Origin: Cyclina sinensis
Lineage: Eukaryota; Mollusca; Bivalvia; Venerida; Veneridae
DNA length: 64,000 nucleotides
Direction of reading: 5' to 3'
Assembly: GCA_012932295.1 (NCBI GenBank)
Contig: JAAONU010000014.1
Location: 3,351,063-3,415,062, forward strand
In this document: piece after piece, positions 1-12,764 of the stretch
How positions within the stretch are numbered: the first letter of the stretch is position 1
How the letters are laid out: every line of letters begins with the position of its first letter
Program-made: the position numbers and the translations under genes
Notes under the pieces: model-generated
Databases searched by the model: none
Seen by the model: only the letters and a program-made list of their open reading frames with translations
What the model was told of the DNA's origin: nothing

Positions 1-281
1 TTCAGTACTTATTGGAGTTGTTGTAAATGCCACAAAAAGCATTATTAGGAACTGCACAATCTTGCATATACCCTTAAACAGCACTGCTAAAAGCCAACCA
101 CTCTGTAGACAATAGCCTTTTGGAGCAGTTGTCACTCACAGTGACAGATCTTGTTTGCCTCTTAGATAGATTTTGAACACCTTAGGAATTTTTACAAAAT
201 TGAACAGTTTTTCAGTCTCCTCAGAACTGTGGCAAGCACTGTTTAATAAGGAGAACCAAGTAAGTGATATGATATAGTCAG

Positions 282-3200
282 ATTTGATTTCGTTAATCAT
301 GTGTAAGCACACTGGAAGAGATTTGAAAATAAGAATAATGGAGATACATCGCCTTCCTTTGCAGAATGAACTATGGGACTTGTTCAAAGGTTGTGGAGAG
401 ATTATGGATGTTGTAATTATTGAAGGCAGAGACACTTATAACTATGGGTATGTAAACTATTCTGTGTGTAAATTCTACAGGAAACAGTTACTTAAGAGAA
501 GAAGAAGTAAAATATTAAGTGAAATTTCATTCCAATATCTTTTCCTCTGATTCTATTCCAGTAGCTCTTAAAATTGAGTAGTGTTATTTAGGTAAAAAGT
601 TAAAATCACTTCAGGGAAATATAAATAAATAAATAACTTTTTGCAGTCAGAGAATATATTTTATACAGAAGGGAACCATTTCAATCAAGTTCACCTGATG
701 TATTGTGTTCAGCTTGACAAGGATAGATACTATTTTCAGACTGTAACACTTTCATTATTCTTATTTATTTTGGAATGGTACTTTGCAAAGAAATGATTTG
801 TTGATCAGTATTTATGAATATATGTTATTAGATGGAACTTATTGCTTTCACAGATTTGTTCGGTACGCTGAAAAGGACTCTGCTTTCCGCGCTATAAGTG
901 AGCTGAATCACTGGTCATTAAGTGGCAAAAATATTGTTGTTGATATTGAGAAAAATACAGCAGAGAAAATACAGCAAGGTAGTGTGAGAATTTCTTGTTG
1001 TATTAATAATTTTGTATCGACAGGTTTGTGAGGTTTTCTAACTCTTCTGCTATATCCTCTGCTGTCAGTGAACTAAATGGATGGCAAATGAATGGCTCAA
1101 CACTAGTTGTTGAAATTTCAAGAGACACTGCTGAAAAACTTAAGCAAGGTAGAAAGTTACAAAATAACCAGTTATGTTACTGTATTTGAGTTTGTTTGCT
1201 TGTTTATTTAATTTCTTAGCATTAACTTCTTCAAAGCTTATGCTGTTACTTTCAAATGCACTCCTGCATGTGTCTGTGTCTATTAAACCTTTGACTGCTA
1301 CATCAGTAAGTTGGGTCTTTGGCTTTGAGGTCTAGAGTATTTTTGTATTCTGTATTTTACTTTCCACTCATGACCTTGTGGGCCTGTTCATCCTTCAGTT
1401 ACTGATGGAAGTTCATAAGAGTGCTCAACAAGTGAAAAAAAAACCCCATCTTTATAGCACTTTCTGTATATTTCAGTATGTATGGGCTGTTAGCCTAAGT
1501 CTCATAGATTGAACTGAATTTAATTGCTTGTACATTTTGTCACAGTTGTAACATGGCTGCATTTATTAGAATATACCTAGTGACCTTGTTCCAGTCATTA
1601 AGAAATTCCTAGCTGATTAAGTATCCCACCTGATGATAAAATATGACAATTTGTCATTTAGTTTCCTCACAGGATATAACTAAGTCATATTTAAATGTTT
1701 AACATGGGTTGCAAGGAATAAAAAATTTGGACAGGTTTGTTAAAAAATAACAGTTATTGGTACATGGGTGCTTTGAATTTTGGGTTTTATTTCAAACAGT
1801 TCTAAATCTGTAGACTAAGGGTGATATTAGTAAAACATATACTGGTATCCAGTCACAGTAAGGCAGTTTCAAAATGGACCAACTTTCAGAAGTTTGTCAA
1901 GAAAAGACCTCCTTATATAAAAAGACCACCCTGACAGAAAGTCTTTATTTTGCCTTCCTGGGATTAGATATATTTTTTGCTGGAATGGACCCACAACAGA
2001 AATAGAAAAAATGTGATACCCAAAAAGAAAAGAATTTATCAAAGGGTAATTTTCTGAAACATGCAGGTTTTTGACAGGTTGTTTGAAATTCTTTAACAAA
2101 TTTGAAAATAACTGGATCTAAAGACAACATGAAACATACATTGTATTGATCTGTTTATTAGGTAAATTAGGAATTTATATACTTGTAATTGTCATCTGCT
2201 AACTAGCATCCTAACATACTGGTAAGAAATTGATTGTATTATTTCAATCTAATGTATTGAAAATCAGGAAAATGGCTTATTACCTATTCTTCTCAATTAT
2301 ATAGTTGAAGTAAAAAATCATACCCTTAATATAGTCCTTCATAGAAACAATGATTTTTATCAAATTTCTGGATGGAATGTTATGAACAAATGATTTAATA
2401 AAATACTTGTGATATTAGTTTACTACATTTATAGGAAATTAGGAATTTTGATAAATTCTGATTCATTTATAATATATATATACATCAATAATACATGTGT
2501 ATATATGATTTCTTAAATTACAGAATATTACATCATTTTAAGAATTATCAGTTTTGTTCAGCATATTTGTATGGTGTGTTTTTGTGGTATCTTTTAGTTG
2601 CATGTTTAACAAGTTTGTCTGGCATGATTGTGTAGCCTGTTTGATTTGCATGTTTTTGTAGCATGTTTGTCTGGCATGTTTCTCATCACTGAACCATTAT
2701 TAAGGGTCAGTGTTACTTAAGGGAGCTGGAATATCCAGACTTTATTCCATAGACATTATTTGTACAAAATATTTACCAAGTTGATTTTGAATTTTTACTG
2801 TCTGAATGTGTTTCAAGTATGGATTTTACTTTGACCAAGCTTTATTTTGAGCACAAACTTTTGGAGTGTGTTGCACTGGTTAGGTTTCACGTCAAGATAA
2901 AAATCTCAACTACTGACAAGGAAAAATGTCAAAGCAGTGCTTGCTCTAGCTAGGCCTGGGTGCTGCTTGAAAGCAAACAAAGGCATGCTCCAGTTTACTG
3001 ATTTTGAGTCAGATTCAGTCTTTTAATTCATAGTTAGATAATATCATGTCTTTAGTCCTTTCTTTAAAAACAAACAACAACAAACAAACAAAATCTACAT
3101 AAGGTGGAGCAAAAACTAGCAAGATAAGATTTTATGTATAACCTTTAGAACAAGGGGCAGTGAATGATGTTAGAGCCAGGAGACGGAATGTGCCAAGACC

Positions 3201-6200
3201 AGGTTCTGAGAAGTCATTGGGTACAGACTATATTACTGACACTATGTACTGGACTCGCCTACAGGAAAGTTGTACTGCAGTCAACCTCAGACAGTCTAAT
3301 GGTAAGTTACCTGTGAGCTTTCTTGTCTACACTTGCAGATTCAAGGACCCTTCTTTAAGTGGGCACATCTTCTGAGTGGAAGGTGGAAGTTTTAGCCCAA
3401 CACTCACCCTATAATGCTTCCTTCAGTCATCAGTCTATGTTTATGAGTGAGTTTTTTCAGTAAGTTTATCTGAATGTTAAACAATAATCATAATTTTCCT
3501 CACACAAAAAAAAATCATTCACTGCTTAGAAATTTGATTGACACATTTTTCTGTATGAGAAACTGCACCTTGCACATGCTAACACTGTCATTATCAGCTC
3601 TGCAGTATTTGTACCTTTCTACTGCACTGTTTGTGTAAGAAATTGTTTACGTTTAATAACCTCTGTGAGTTTTTGGCACTGAATGTAAAAAGTCAAGGGA
3701 ACGGATTTTAATCTTTATTTCTTCTGTCAGTAAAATGTTACAGATGCAGAGACTTGTCTGTTTGTTATTTTTGTGAAGACTAGATCAAACAGGTTCAAAA
3801 TAAAGCATATTCATTTATATTTCTAATGGAAAATTGTCCACTTGTAGAGATGGTGCAAGGTGTTTGGTTGGTTAAGTGATACCTTTTATAAACTTTGTGT
3901 ATGTCATTTTAACAATAATCTTATTAACTTTCAGGTAACCATCTGTCAATAAAAAAACTGACTGATGAAATTAATTGTGTAAAAGCAGAAAAAACAACTT
4001 TGTTTGGCAGTGCGTATGATGCCTCCATTAGCTTCAGTGAGATATCCAGAAAAATCATGCAGAAGTAAGATTGAATGAACTGTTAGTTCAATAGTAAATT
4101 TACTATTTGATGAACGTCAGTGGAAATACACTGTCACATGGAGCAGTTGCGAGCATGTAAAAGTATCCAAATTGGAATTTGTAAAATTATTGTTTAGTTC
4201 AAAAGTGTTTGAAAGGTACATGATAGCATGAAATTATCATGTACTATGGAAACATTTGTTTGTCATTTCAGTACATTTCTGTATAAATGAAAATGCTGAT
4301 TTTCTTTGTTGCTATCTTCTAGATGCAGGAAGAATGCGGAGGAAGGGGAAGCCCTTGGAAAGAAGAATAGCACAGAGTTCATGTGTGCCCTTCGAACCAT
4401 TATGAAAGAAATCAATGAAGTTCTTGATACAAAAACTGATAGTAGTGTTGAATGCATAAAGGACAAAGATCAGTATGATAATGAGATGATGAAACTGGAG
4501 GGTGATTTGGTTAGAGAAGTTAATGAAGAACTGGAGGTGGAAAGTGACTTTGCAAAGCTTGAGCTTGAAAACCCAGAAAGAAGTGCATTTAAAACAAAAC
4601 CTAAAAGACTTAGTGATGTGAGTGTTCAGACTTTGGACAACAGTGATTTTAAAGAAGTGTCTGATAGGAATAGTGAAGATAACATGTTAAAATTTTCTGA
4701 TGCAGATAGTGATGTAACTGATCATGTGACAGGTCATGTGACTAATAATCAGTCTTCGTTTTATCTCCCAACCAGTGGCAGCCATACTGAAAGTGACAAT
4801 GACTTTCCTTACCTGGACCCAGCCATTGTAGACTATCATATGTCAAAACATAAAGAAATGGATGAGAGTAAGAAAAGATGTAGCCATGGGGAGTTAAATG
4901 AAAGGGAAAGAAACAGTGAGAAGGACAACTTTTTTAAACTTCTGAGATCAAAAGTAAGTGTTGAAGATGGTGTACGTGAATTTGTTAGATCAAAGTCCCG
5001 AGAGTCTAGTTTGTCAGAAGACTCTATTGAAGGGAATATAGATGATTCTGGAGTGGAGTCAGATTGTCTGGGAATTTCAAAAGGTCGAAGGTCTCTCGGA
5101 GTTGTTGAAAATATGTTAGGGGTTAATAGGGGCTATGATGATAATGGTGCTGTATCAGCTGATCTACCTGATGCTAGAAAAAGGAACAGGTACCTGAAAG
5201 GATCAGCATCAGACCCTAGTTTAGGAATGTTCAACATTGATCCTTTTATGATGAAAGGTAATAACCTGAAATTTTAATTTAAAAACATGTTTTTTTTCTT
5301 TTTTAAAGAGGGATTTGAAAATTGTTAATCACTTAGAAAAAGCTTTAAATATATAACAGTTACAAAATGTGGTAAACATTAGCTGAATTTAAAGTATAAA
5401 GATACTTTACTTGACATGATATCCAGATTTAAGATACTTTACTTGACATGATATCCAGATTTAAGATACTTTACTTGGCATGATATCCAGATTTAAGATA
5501 CTTTACTTGGCATGATATCCAGATTTAAGATACTTTACTTGACATGATATCCAGATTTAAGATACTTTACTTGACATGATATCCAGATTTAAGATACTTT
5601 ACTTGACATGATATCCAGATTTAAGATACTTTACTTGACATGATATCCAGATTTAAGATACTTTACTTGACATGATATCCAGATTTAAGATACTTTACTT
5701 GACATGATATCCAGATTTAAGATACTTTACTTGGCATGATATCCAGATTTAAGATACTTTACTTAGCATGATATACAGATTTAAGATACTTTATTTGGCA
5801 TGATATCCAGATTAAGGTGATTCTGAAAATATGGTAAAATTTATGTAATATCTGGTAAGTACACTCACTGATTATTTCAGAATCACATGAAATGAAGCCA
5901 AACCCAAAACTGATAAGCTCCCCTTTAAAGACTGATGCATTATTAAGATTAGTTTTTGAGTGGGTTTATAAGTGGAACTTTACTGAACTTGGCTTGAAAA
6001 TTTCTGATCTATTCCACAGATAATTAATAGAAGTCATTTTCATCATAACAAGTTTCAATAGAGCAGGTCAATAAGTACTGTAGAGTGAATATATTTTACC
6101 TCAGTAACAAACTCTTTAATTTAATGTTTTCTTTAGGTATTGGAAGAGGACGAGGCTTGTTTTCAGCAGAATTGGATAGCAAAGCTGCAAAGCAACAGAG

Positions 6201-6324
6201 CTATCATGATGTCAAAGGCAGTTATGTAAGGTCCATCAGCACAGAGGAAGGTGGAAATGGACAAAGGATGTTGGGTGCAGGATACAGTCTAAAACTGCCT
6301 CTAGGGCGAGGTCATCACACTTGA
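282..6324 (+). CDS. RRM-domain RNA-binding protein, 3' part of gene (multi-exon)
   Basis: Exons I can join by phase are about 282-447, then 854-978 or 1024-1148 (alternatives), 3149-3301, 3935-4064, 4323-5257 and 6137-6324. All internal junctions are GT-AG and phase-compatible, and the last exon ends in TGA at 6322-6324. The first exon encodes the RNP2-like strand (IRIMEIHRLP) and helix 1 of an RRM. The join to either alternative exon makes an RNP1-like strand, YGFVRYA or YGFVRFS. The rest is a long acidic, serine-rich, probably disordered region encoded by the 935-nt exon, and a C terminus with a GRGRG motif and a second GRG near the end. The N terminus lies left of the window, so the start is unknown. 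The acceptor at 3148 has in-frame alternatives at 3154 and 3160. The family beyond RRM is not recognised. Single-strand RNA binding is inferred from the fold only. Confidence 0.75.
854..978 (+). other. Alternative exon A of the RRM gene (second RRM half)
   Basis: This 125-nt exon is preceded by a CAG acceptor and followed by GTAGTG. It encodes RNP1, helix 2 and strand 4 of the RRM, reading FVRYAEKDSAFRAISELN and ending AEKIQQG. It enters with one base completing a codon and leaves with one base, the same phases as exon B. Its protein product aligns end to end with exon B without gaps, sharing FVR, SELN, W, VV, AEK and QG. Confidence 0.8.
1024..1148 (+). other. Alternative exon B of the RRM gene (second RRM half)
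   Basis: This is a second 125-nt exon with the same entry and exit phases as exon A, an AG acceptor at 1022-1023 and a GTAGAA donor. It encodes FVRFSNSSAISSAVSELN and ends AEKLKQG, a diverged duplicate of exon A. Only 45 nt (979-1023) separate the two exons. Both reading frames are open, so neither copy looks like a dead duplicate. Confidence 0.8.
5393..5816. repeat. 32-bp minisatellite in RRM-gene intron
   Basis: About 13 head-to-tail copies of a 32-bp unit beginning GATACTTTACTTGACATGAT. Copies differ mainly at TTGACATG, TTGGCATG or TTAGCATG, and the last units are the most diverged. It lies between the 4323-5257 and 6137-6324 exons. Confidence 0.95.
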
Positions 6325-6767
6325 CCTTTGAAATGTTTAAGGCAGTTATTACAGTCATAATTTGGCAGCCATTTTGAAAATATTGGTACATATAAGGGCA
6401 TTCAAATTTGTGAAGAAGTTAAGAAGGGACCAAGAAATATATGTGATACTTTTAGACATATTTTAGACAATTTTGGTATCTTGCCTGAAAAAAATCAAAA
6501 CAGGATGTTTTTGTTAGACAGACTGTGATAATGATATTCATCTTTCACTGGCATGGTATAACACACATGTGTACACATGAGGTGACATTTTTTTATTCAC
6601 AAAGAAAACATCAGTAAGTTGTGAGATCATTTTTCCATGGTTTGCATATGTTAAGGAGATACATTATGGGAAAACAAAAAAAGGCTGCCACCAATGTAGT
6701 GCTTTTTTTTACTTTGTTGCAATACATACCAGTTGTATTCAAGTAAGCAAATATTCTTGTAAAAATC

Positions 6768-7031
6768 TGTGTTCATATAAACCACTAGTGTTCATGTAAA
6801 CAGCTTGTGTCGATGTTAAAGCTTGTGTTCATATAAACCATTAGTGTTCATGTAAACAGCTTGTGTCGATGTTAAAGCTTGTGTTCATATAAACCACTAG
6901 TGTTCATGTAAACAGCTTGTGTCGATGTTAAAGCTTGTGTTCATATAAACCACTAGTGTTCATGTAAACAGCTTGTGTCAATGTTAAACCTTGTGTTCAT
7001 ATAAACCACTAGTGTTCATGTAAACAGCTTG
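6768..7031. repeat. 56-bp minisatellite
   Basis: About 4.7 tandem copies of a 56-bp unit starting TGTGTTCATATAAACCACTA. The spacing of the first two copies (6768 and 6824) is exactly 56. Each unit contains two related half-motifs (GTTCATATAAACC and GTTCATGTAAAC), so the unit itself arose from an older internal repeat. Confidence 0.93.
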
Positions 7032-8096
7032 TTTATTTCACTTGTTTCTGTGTTCTGCAGCTTTTCTCAGTGTCCATGTAAACAGTAGAGTGCTGCTTTT
7101 GTCAAAGTTTATTTTGGTATGAACTGCTTGCTTTTAAGGCAACAGCTGTAGTTCCGGAAAATAGGTTGTATTCAAGTCAACAACTTGTGAATGAATAAAC
7201 TATATTTTTGATACACGTTTAGGTAAAAAGTCTGTTTCTCACGATGATATTACTTGAGTGTGTTAAGAATATCTTATTCTTTTTATGCTTTTATATTTTC
7301 TTTTACGAATTCAAACTTGACATAAAATATATTGCTTGTATCGTCATTCAGTGCAAAGGAGTTTGAGATTAAAGTAGAAGCAATGTGTAATTTGAAAATC
7401 AACTTATGTTTTTGTTTCTTCCACATTTTCATATGTAGAATTTAGGTGAACAGTTTGCTTCCCTTGTCAGTATTGGGACAGCTTGACTCTTAAGGTAACT
7501 AATGAGGTCAAATTTTTGTTCACTTTATAAAAAGAGTCTATTACTTTTGAACTAAAACAATGAAGAATTTGATACAAATATAAACATTATCTCACATGTA
7601 CAACCATTACCTGTTGAGGTTGTATTACTCAAGTCAAAGGTTTTCTGTCACTCTCAGGTGCATAACTCCTACAGATAGAATATCAATGCCTCAGTTTGCA
7701 TTTGGTAAATATTTACTCACTTTATAACTATATGAAATTTATTTTGTTGCTATAGAAGCATATAAAGGTAAATACTTGTCCTGTTCAAGGTGTTACACAA
7801 CAGCTGCAAGCTGTTTTCAAGTTTATCTATTTTAATATGTGCCATTATTTGATTGTGATTACCATTTATTTTACATTATTTTACTTTTTAAAAAAATTAT
7901 AAAGATATTTCTTTGCTGGTGCTATTCTAGGTGTACAGAACCGCTTCTGTCTCTACAGATATATAAATTACAGTCTCAGATTCACTTGCAGTAATGTAGT
8001 ATACTAAAATAACAATACTTACCTATATGGTACAACTATACTTCTAAGGATTATCCTATTACTTAAGCAGCTAAGTACAACCTATCTACAAATCTG

Positions 8097-8555
8097 CAGG
8101 GTTGCCAACAGATTTGAGAAGTCAGGGAAATCTGATATTTTTTAAGGTCAGGGAATTGTTACGGAAATTTGAAAATTCATAAATGAAAAATAAAAATCCT
8201 AACAAGTTAGGGAAAAATAATTTTGAATGGCAAAGAATACATTATTTGCCAGTTATCTTAGAAGTATTGGTTAAATCTTGTTAGATTTGCTTGCTTATTT
8301 TGCATAGTTTTATATTTCACTGAACATAAAACTACCAAACTTTGTATAGATGTATAAAGGATGTTTTAATTGTTGAATAATGTAATACCATATTGTTGAA
8401 AAAAGAAAATATAAAAAAATTGAACATATGGGTGGATTGGACGGCTGTAGGGGAGTTGGAGGCTGTTTAAGTTTGGTACTTTTGGTCAGTGAAAAACATG
8501 ATTTGGTCAGGGAAAAGTCAGGGACTTCTGTTCATCTGTAGTGCTGGCAACCCTG
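8097..8555. mobile_element. hAT-like MITE, about 459 bp
   Basis: The left end reads CAGGGTTGCCAACA. The right end is its imperfect reverse complement, with TGGCAACCCTG at the tip. Subterminal GTCAGGGA motifs occur near both ends. There is no coding capacity. CAGGG-type ends are common in hAT-derived elements. I do not see a clean 8-bp target duplication, so the superfamily call is tentative. Confidence 0.6.
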
Positions 8556-10389
8556 ATTTCTGTTTTCCTAACTTGATGATACATTAAGAGACCCTTGGCA
8601 GATCTAAATTTATCACAGATATATTCAGTTAAAAAGATAGGTATATACATTAATCCAGTTATTTTTGTACATTTCATTTTTGCAAGGGAAACTGAATCTT
8701 ATGTTACAGGAAATTTGTACAGAAAAGTCCTGCCAATAAGACAATTTTGATTGTTTCAGAATCATGCGAAAATTTGGAAGTACAAAAGTCTCAGATTAAG
8801 AAACAATGGGAATTGCATTCAAGACCTTTTTTTAACTGGTCTTAATAGCTTAACTGTACTGGTATTCCACATTCCTTTGTTGATTCTTTTGGTATTTGAA
8901 GAAAATGCTGAAGTAATGAGAAGGCCTGTGCAGTACTGATTTGCCCTGCAAGGGTTTCAGGGTAAATTTGTTCTCTGAAGGTTACAGTTTAAGGTCAGTA
9001 GACTTGAAAACAATTTGTTTCTAAAAGTATTGTTGACATTGTTAAACTCGGTACAAAGCTGTGGAAAGAAAGCCGTCATGCTAGAATTATTTCAGACTGT
9101 TTTAAAATTTTGGATCTTTTATATTGCTTGAAACATATATTTTATTCCTTTTTTCTGAGAGGTTCTGCACAGGATATTTGTTTTGTTTACCTTAAGCTTT
9201 AGTTCAGATTAGGTTAAGCTTATTTTATTTGTTAAGCTTTAGCTTGCCTTTGTTGTTTAGTTAAATCTTAACGGTTTTGTCTGTATATAATTTGAAGAGG
9301 TTATAGTTGAAACTTGAAATTTTTGTATTTGGTTACACAATTTTCTGACTGATCTGTTTTATGTCAAATTTTCATCGTAAATTTATACCTGTAAAACTTC
9401 TTACAGCATTATTGTAAAAAGTAAAGTATTTCTTTTTTCATGGATATGCTGACACCAAAGCATGGCTGTGTCTTGAAGCAAGTTATGTCCCCTTATTAAT
9501 CAGAATACACTTTGCTGTGAGTCAACATAGTGGAAGTCTGTGGATCACCATCAATGCTTTGTAGACCACAAAAGGTCATTAAGTTAGATAATCTGTTCTT
9601 TGTCAGTTCAGATTTTTATTGTGGATACTTTATCAAAAAGATCGGCATCAAAGGTAAACAAGACCTAAGATAAGTAATTTGTGAATGTGGAAATATCAAA
9701 GATAAGTTTTACAGGTATATTCTGATGTATATTTTGTTTTACATTTCAGTTTCTTTATGTCAGGCAGGGCCTTTCAAATAGGATATAATCCCTGTGTCCG
9801 GGTATTTTTTTTCTGCAACTGGGAAGAATGGTGCTACATTAAGAGATTTGATTTCTCAAATGTGGTTAAAAATCACAACACCTGATGAGAGAAATACCAT
9901 TGTCATGATCATAACCACCACACCATCATCCCCACTACTTTAATCATTACAATCATTTTCACTATCATTGGCATCATCATCATTTTTTTTACTTCATCAG
10001 TCTGGTCAGTCAAATTTTTTGCCACAAACGGGTATTTATGTCTGTCCATCAATATAGCAAATTTGTTGCCAAAATAATAGGGCCAGCAATTGTTTTATAA
10101 AGATGTTTTGTCAGTCATGTACATGATGTAGGTCAGATCACTTGCAATCAAGAGCCAGGGGTTATCGACTTAGAGGACCTACAACAATAAAAGCTTTTAT
10201 ACCATCAGAAGTGATTGCAGGAACAGCAATAGAATGAAAATAGTGCATACTTTGATAACATTCTTTGAACCCTTGAGCAACTTTTTCAAGAAACAAAAGA
10301 TGCCACACAACAACCAAAGTATTGTAATGTCTGTTGATGAATCAAAGCATCAAGTGCTGGTTGTGTATGATATAAAACATTTCAAACTA

Positions 10390-10665
10390 CCGTAGTTTAT
10401 AGGTTGTTGTAAAGGTGGCATCTCTGATATCCCCCCGCCCCCTACACACCACCCTAAAATAAATATACATATAGGTTGTAATAAAGGCTCCACCTTTAAA
10501 AAACACCCTCCCCTTAAAATGATTTGACACCTGGCACATGTACCAGAAAGAGAATTTTTTACTCACCATATATGTTGTAATATAGGCTCCTCAAATATTA
10601 ACCCCCTCACCTCCCCTTAAAAATTAACACCTGGCACATGTACCAGAATTTCCTTTACTTAGTCC
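10390..10665. repeat. Degenerate tandem units of about 90 bp
   Basis: Three diverged units share a TATAGGTTGTAATAAAGGC-like start. The last two share a CACCTCCCCTTAAAA block and the segment GACACCTGGCACATGTACC (around 10520 and 10625). There is no coding capacity. Confidence 0.6.
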
Positions 10666-11175
10666 TTAAAGCACTTTTAAATTACCTTGAGGATATTTTT
10701 TCTTCTGTAGATCAAAATGTCTCACTAGTTTTGCTCATATGACATGGTATTTGATATAAAGTTTTATACTTTTATTACCTCTACAGTTTCTTATGAATAT
10801 ATCAGAGGGTACAGTGAATTTTTTGTTTTTAGACTTGCACATTTATTTCATTTTTTTGTATGAAAAGATATTTATACTTAGTAAAACTCAACTGCCATTA
10901 TTTATGCTTGTGGTTTTGGCATACAGTCACAAAGATATGTTTTAACAAATTAAGACTGTCTTGTTAGTTAATGGTGTTCTTTCATTAAAAAGGAACTACC
11001 ATCTTCTGTTATGTCGAGAGAATGGTGCAAAGTGTAAATGTGTATTAGTTGCTGTATAAAGATCATTAACTTTTGTTTTAAATTCTGGAACTGTTAATGT
11101 GTTCCTTTGTATTGAAAATAAAGATTATACTTTATTTCATGTGTCTAGTTTGCTCCCCCTTTTTTTTGCACAATT

Positions 11176-11290
11176 ATACCCTCCGCCAAACTTTGTTTGC
11201 GGGGGCTTATAGGAGTTATCATACGGTCCGTCAGGTTGTCACTATGTGCTCTGGTGAGCGAAAAAGGGGATTCTTTTCAGTAAGGGCCAC
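11176..11290 (-). repeat. Hairpin-ended dispersed repeat, copy 1
   Basis: A CCCTCCGCCAAA...TTTGCGGGGG inverted repeat is followed by CGGTCCGTC. This is the mirror image of the end structure seen on the plus strand near 15.46, 32.68 and 50.12 kb. It is short and probably truncated. Confidence 0.5.
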
Positions 11291-12764
11291 AATTAGGTAA
11301 TAATTCATTCAATATCATTCACAGGTACACGATCTGAAAGAAATGGAATATTCGTGATTTTAAAGTATGTCTCTTTAATACTGTGTTGATTAAACAATTC
11401 ATTGGCGATCAATCAAGTGAGCTTACTGTCTTTTTATGATTCACTGCATAGACCACGTGACTGGCAAAACATGCCAACAAGTAGTTACAGAAAGACAATT
11501 AATACTAACATAAGACTAAATTTAGTAAAAATAAAACATTTACCAGTTTTGGGAAGTGTGACTAATTTCTGCTAGACAAACCTTTCTCCCAAGTTGAGCT
11601 ATCTAGGTAGTATATTTAAATCCAAAACAATCTTATCAACATAGATAACAAGTTGAAGATAACACATACCCTGTTCCGAGACTAAATCTGAGCATCCTTC
11701 AGTTTAAATTGATTGAGCTACAATAAAACAACACCAGCTTATAATCAAACACTTGCTCTGGCATAGTGGAAGTTAAAACTTTCAGACTTCTCATTGGTCT
11801 ATTTTCAAATTCAATAATTTCAGTAAAAACCAGAGAAAATGCTTAAATCTTGCTGTAATGTTTTCAGACAGGTCCTACAAATAAATTATTGTGTACACTG
11901 ACTGTCCATATGGACAAATAAAATAATGTAATCAGTGGTTGTTGTATCTAATCACCAACTTTGGACTGGTTCTTGTATATATCAATATGTCAATCAAAAT
12001 GACATTTGTAATGTATTTCAAGCTAGCTCTAACACAAAACCTTAAACAATACAGGTATGTAAAATGTTAGTACAACTTTGGCACATAAAGAAAATATGTA
12101 TCTGTTTCACTTGTTAAGCTGCCAATGAGATTTTTCCTCCGCCAACATATGCAAAAAGACAATTACAAACACCCTTCCCAGTATTCTCTCCACATCAAAT
12201 AAATAATATATATCTGCTGCTTTATCAACCCATGATTTATCTTCAAAATGTCCCTTTTACTAGTTTATAATTACTGTTACAACTAAAAATGTATGGAACA
12301 AACCTTCCCGGATACAGATTTCCAGCTCATCACTCCATTAAGGCACACAATTCTTAACATTTAAAATTTTCAACATTCGAAGTCTTACAGCTGATAAAAA
12401 TAATGTGGTATCCCCTGATTTAAGAGATACCAATGTGTGCCTGTCAGTTTGTCCATATGTCATTCATTACTTCTCACTGGCATCTAACTTAGTACTGATA
12501 CAGACAGGCCATCTAAATTCACAAGCCAAACATTAACTCTGGCTTGAAAACTACAACTTGATCCCTCAGTGCTGAGAGGTTTAAGTGTATTATTTTAAAG
12601 AAGCACTAACAACCTCTCCGCACTGGGGTGTTGAACTATTGTACTGAGAATCTGGCTCTGAACTGGCATAAAATGTTCATCAGCCGTTTATAGTCAACAA
12701 CACACTTCAACAAACAACCATTATGTATTAGTAAATGTATGGCAGCATAAAATATGTCAAACTA

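Larger units (their letters stand above)
6325..12764. other. 3' flank of RRM gene and intergenic stretch
   Basis: No convincing gene is visible. An AATAAA at 7194-7199 could serve the RRM gene, but several others lie further on. The stretch holds a 56-bp minisatellite (6768-7031), a hAT-like MITE (8097-8555), GC-skewed tandem units near 10.4 kb, a hairpin-ended repeat near 11.2 kb, and probably the 3' UTR of the carrier gene just above 12 kb. Confidence 0.5.

Noticed and set aside
783..1031. An 82-codon frame through exon A into the intron
   Set aside because: The similarity starts at an AG acceptor at 853 and stops at a GT donor. The outer codons are intronic read-through.
4263..4466. Minus-strand frame over the start of the long RRM-gene exon
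   Set aside because: It is antisense to a well-supported coding exon with matching splice phases.
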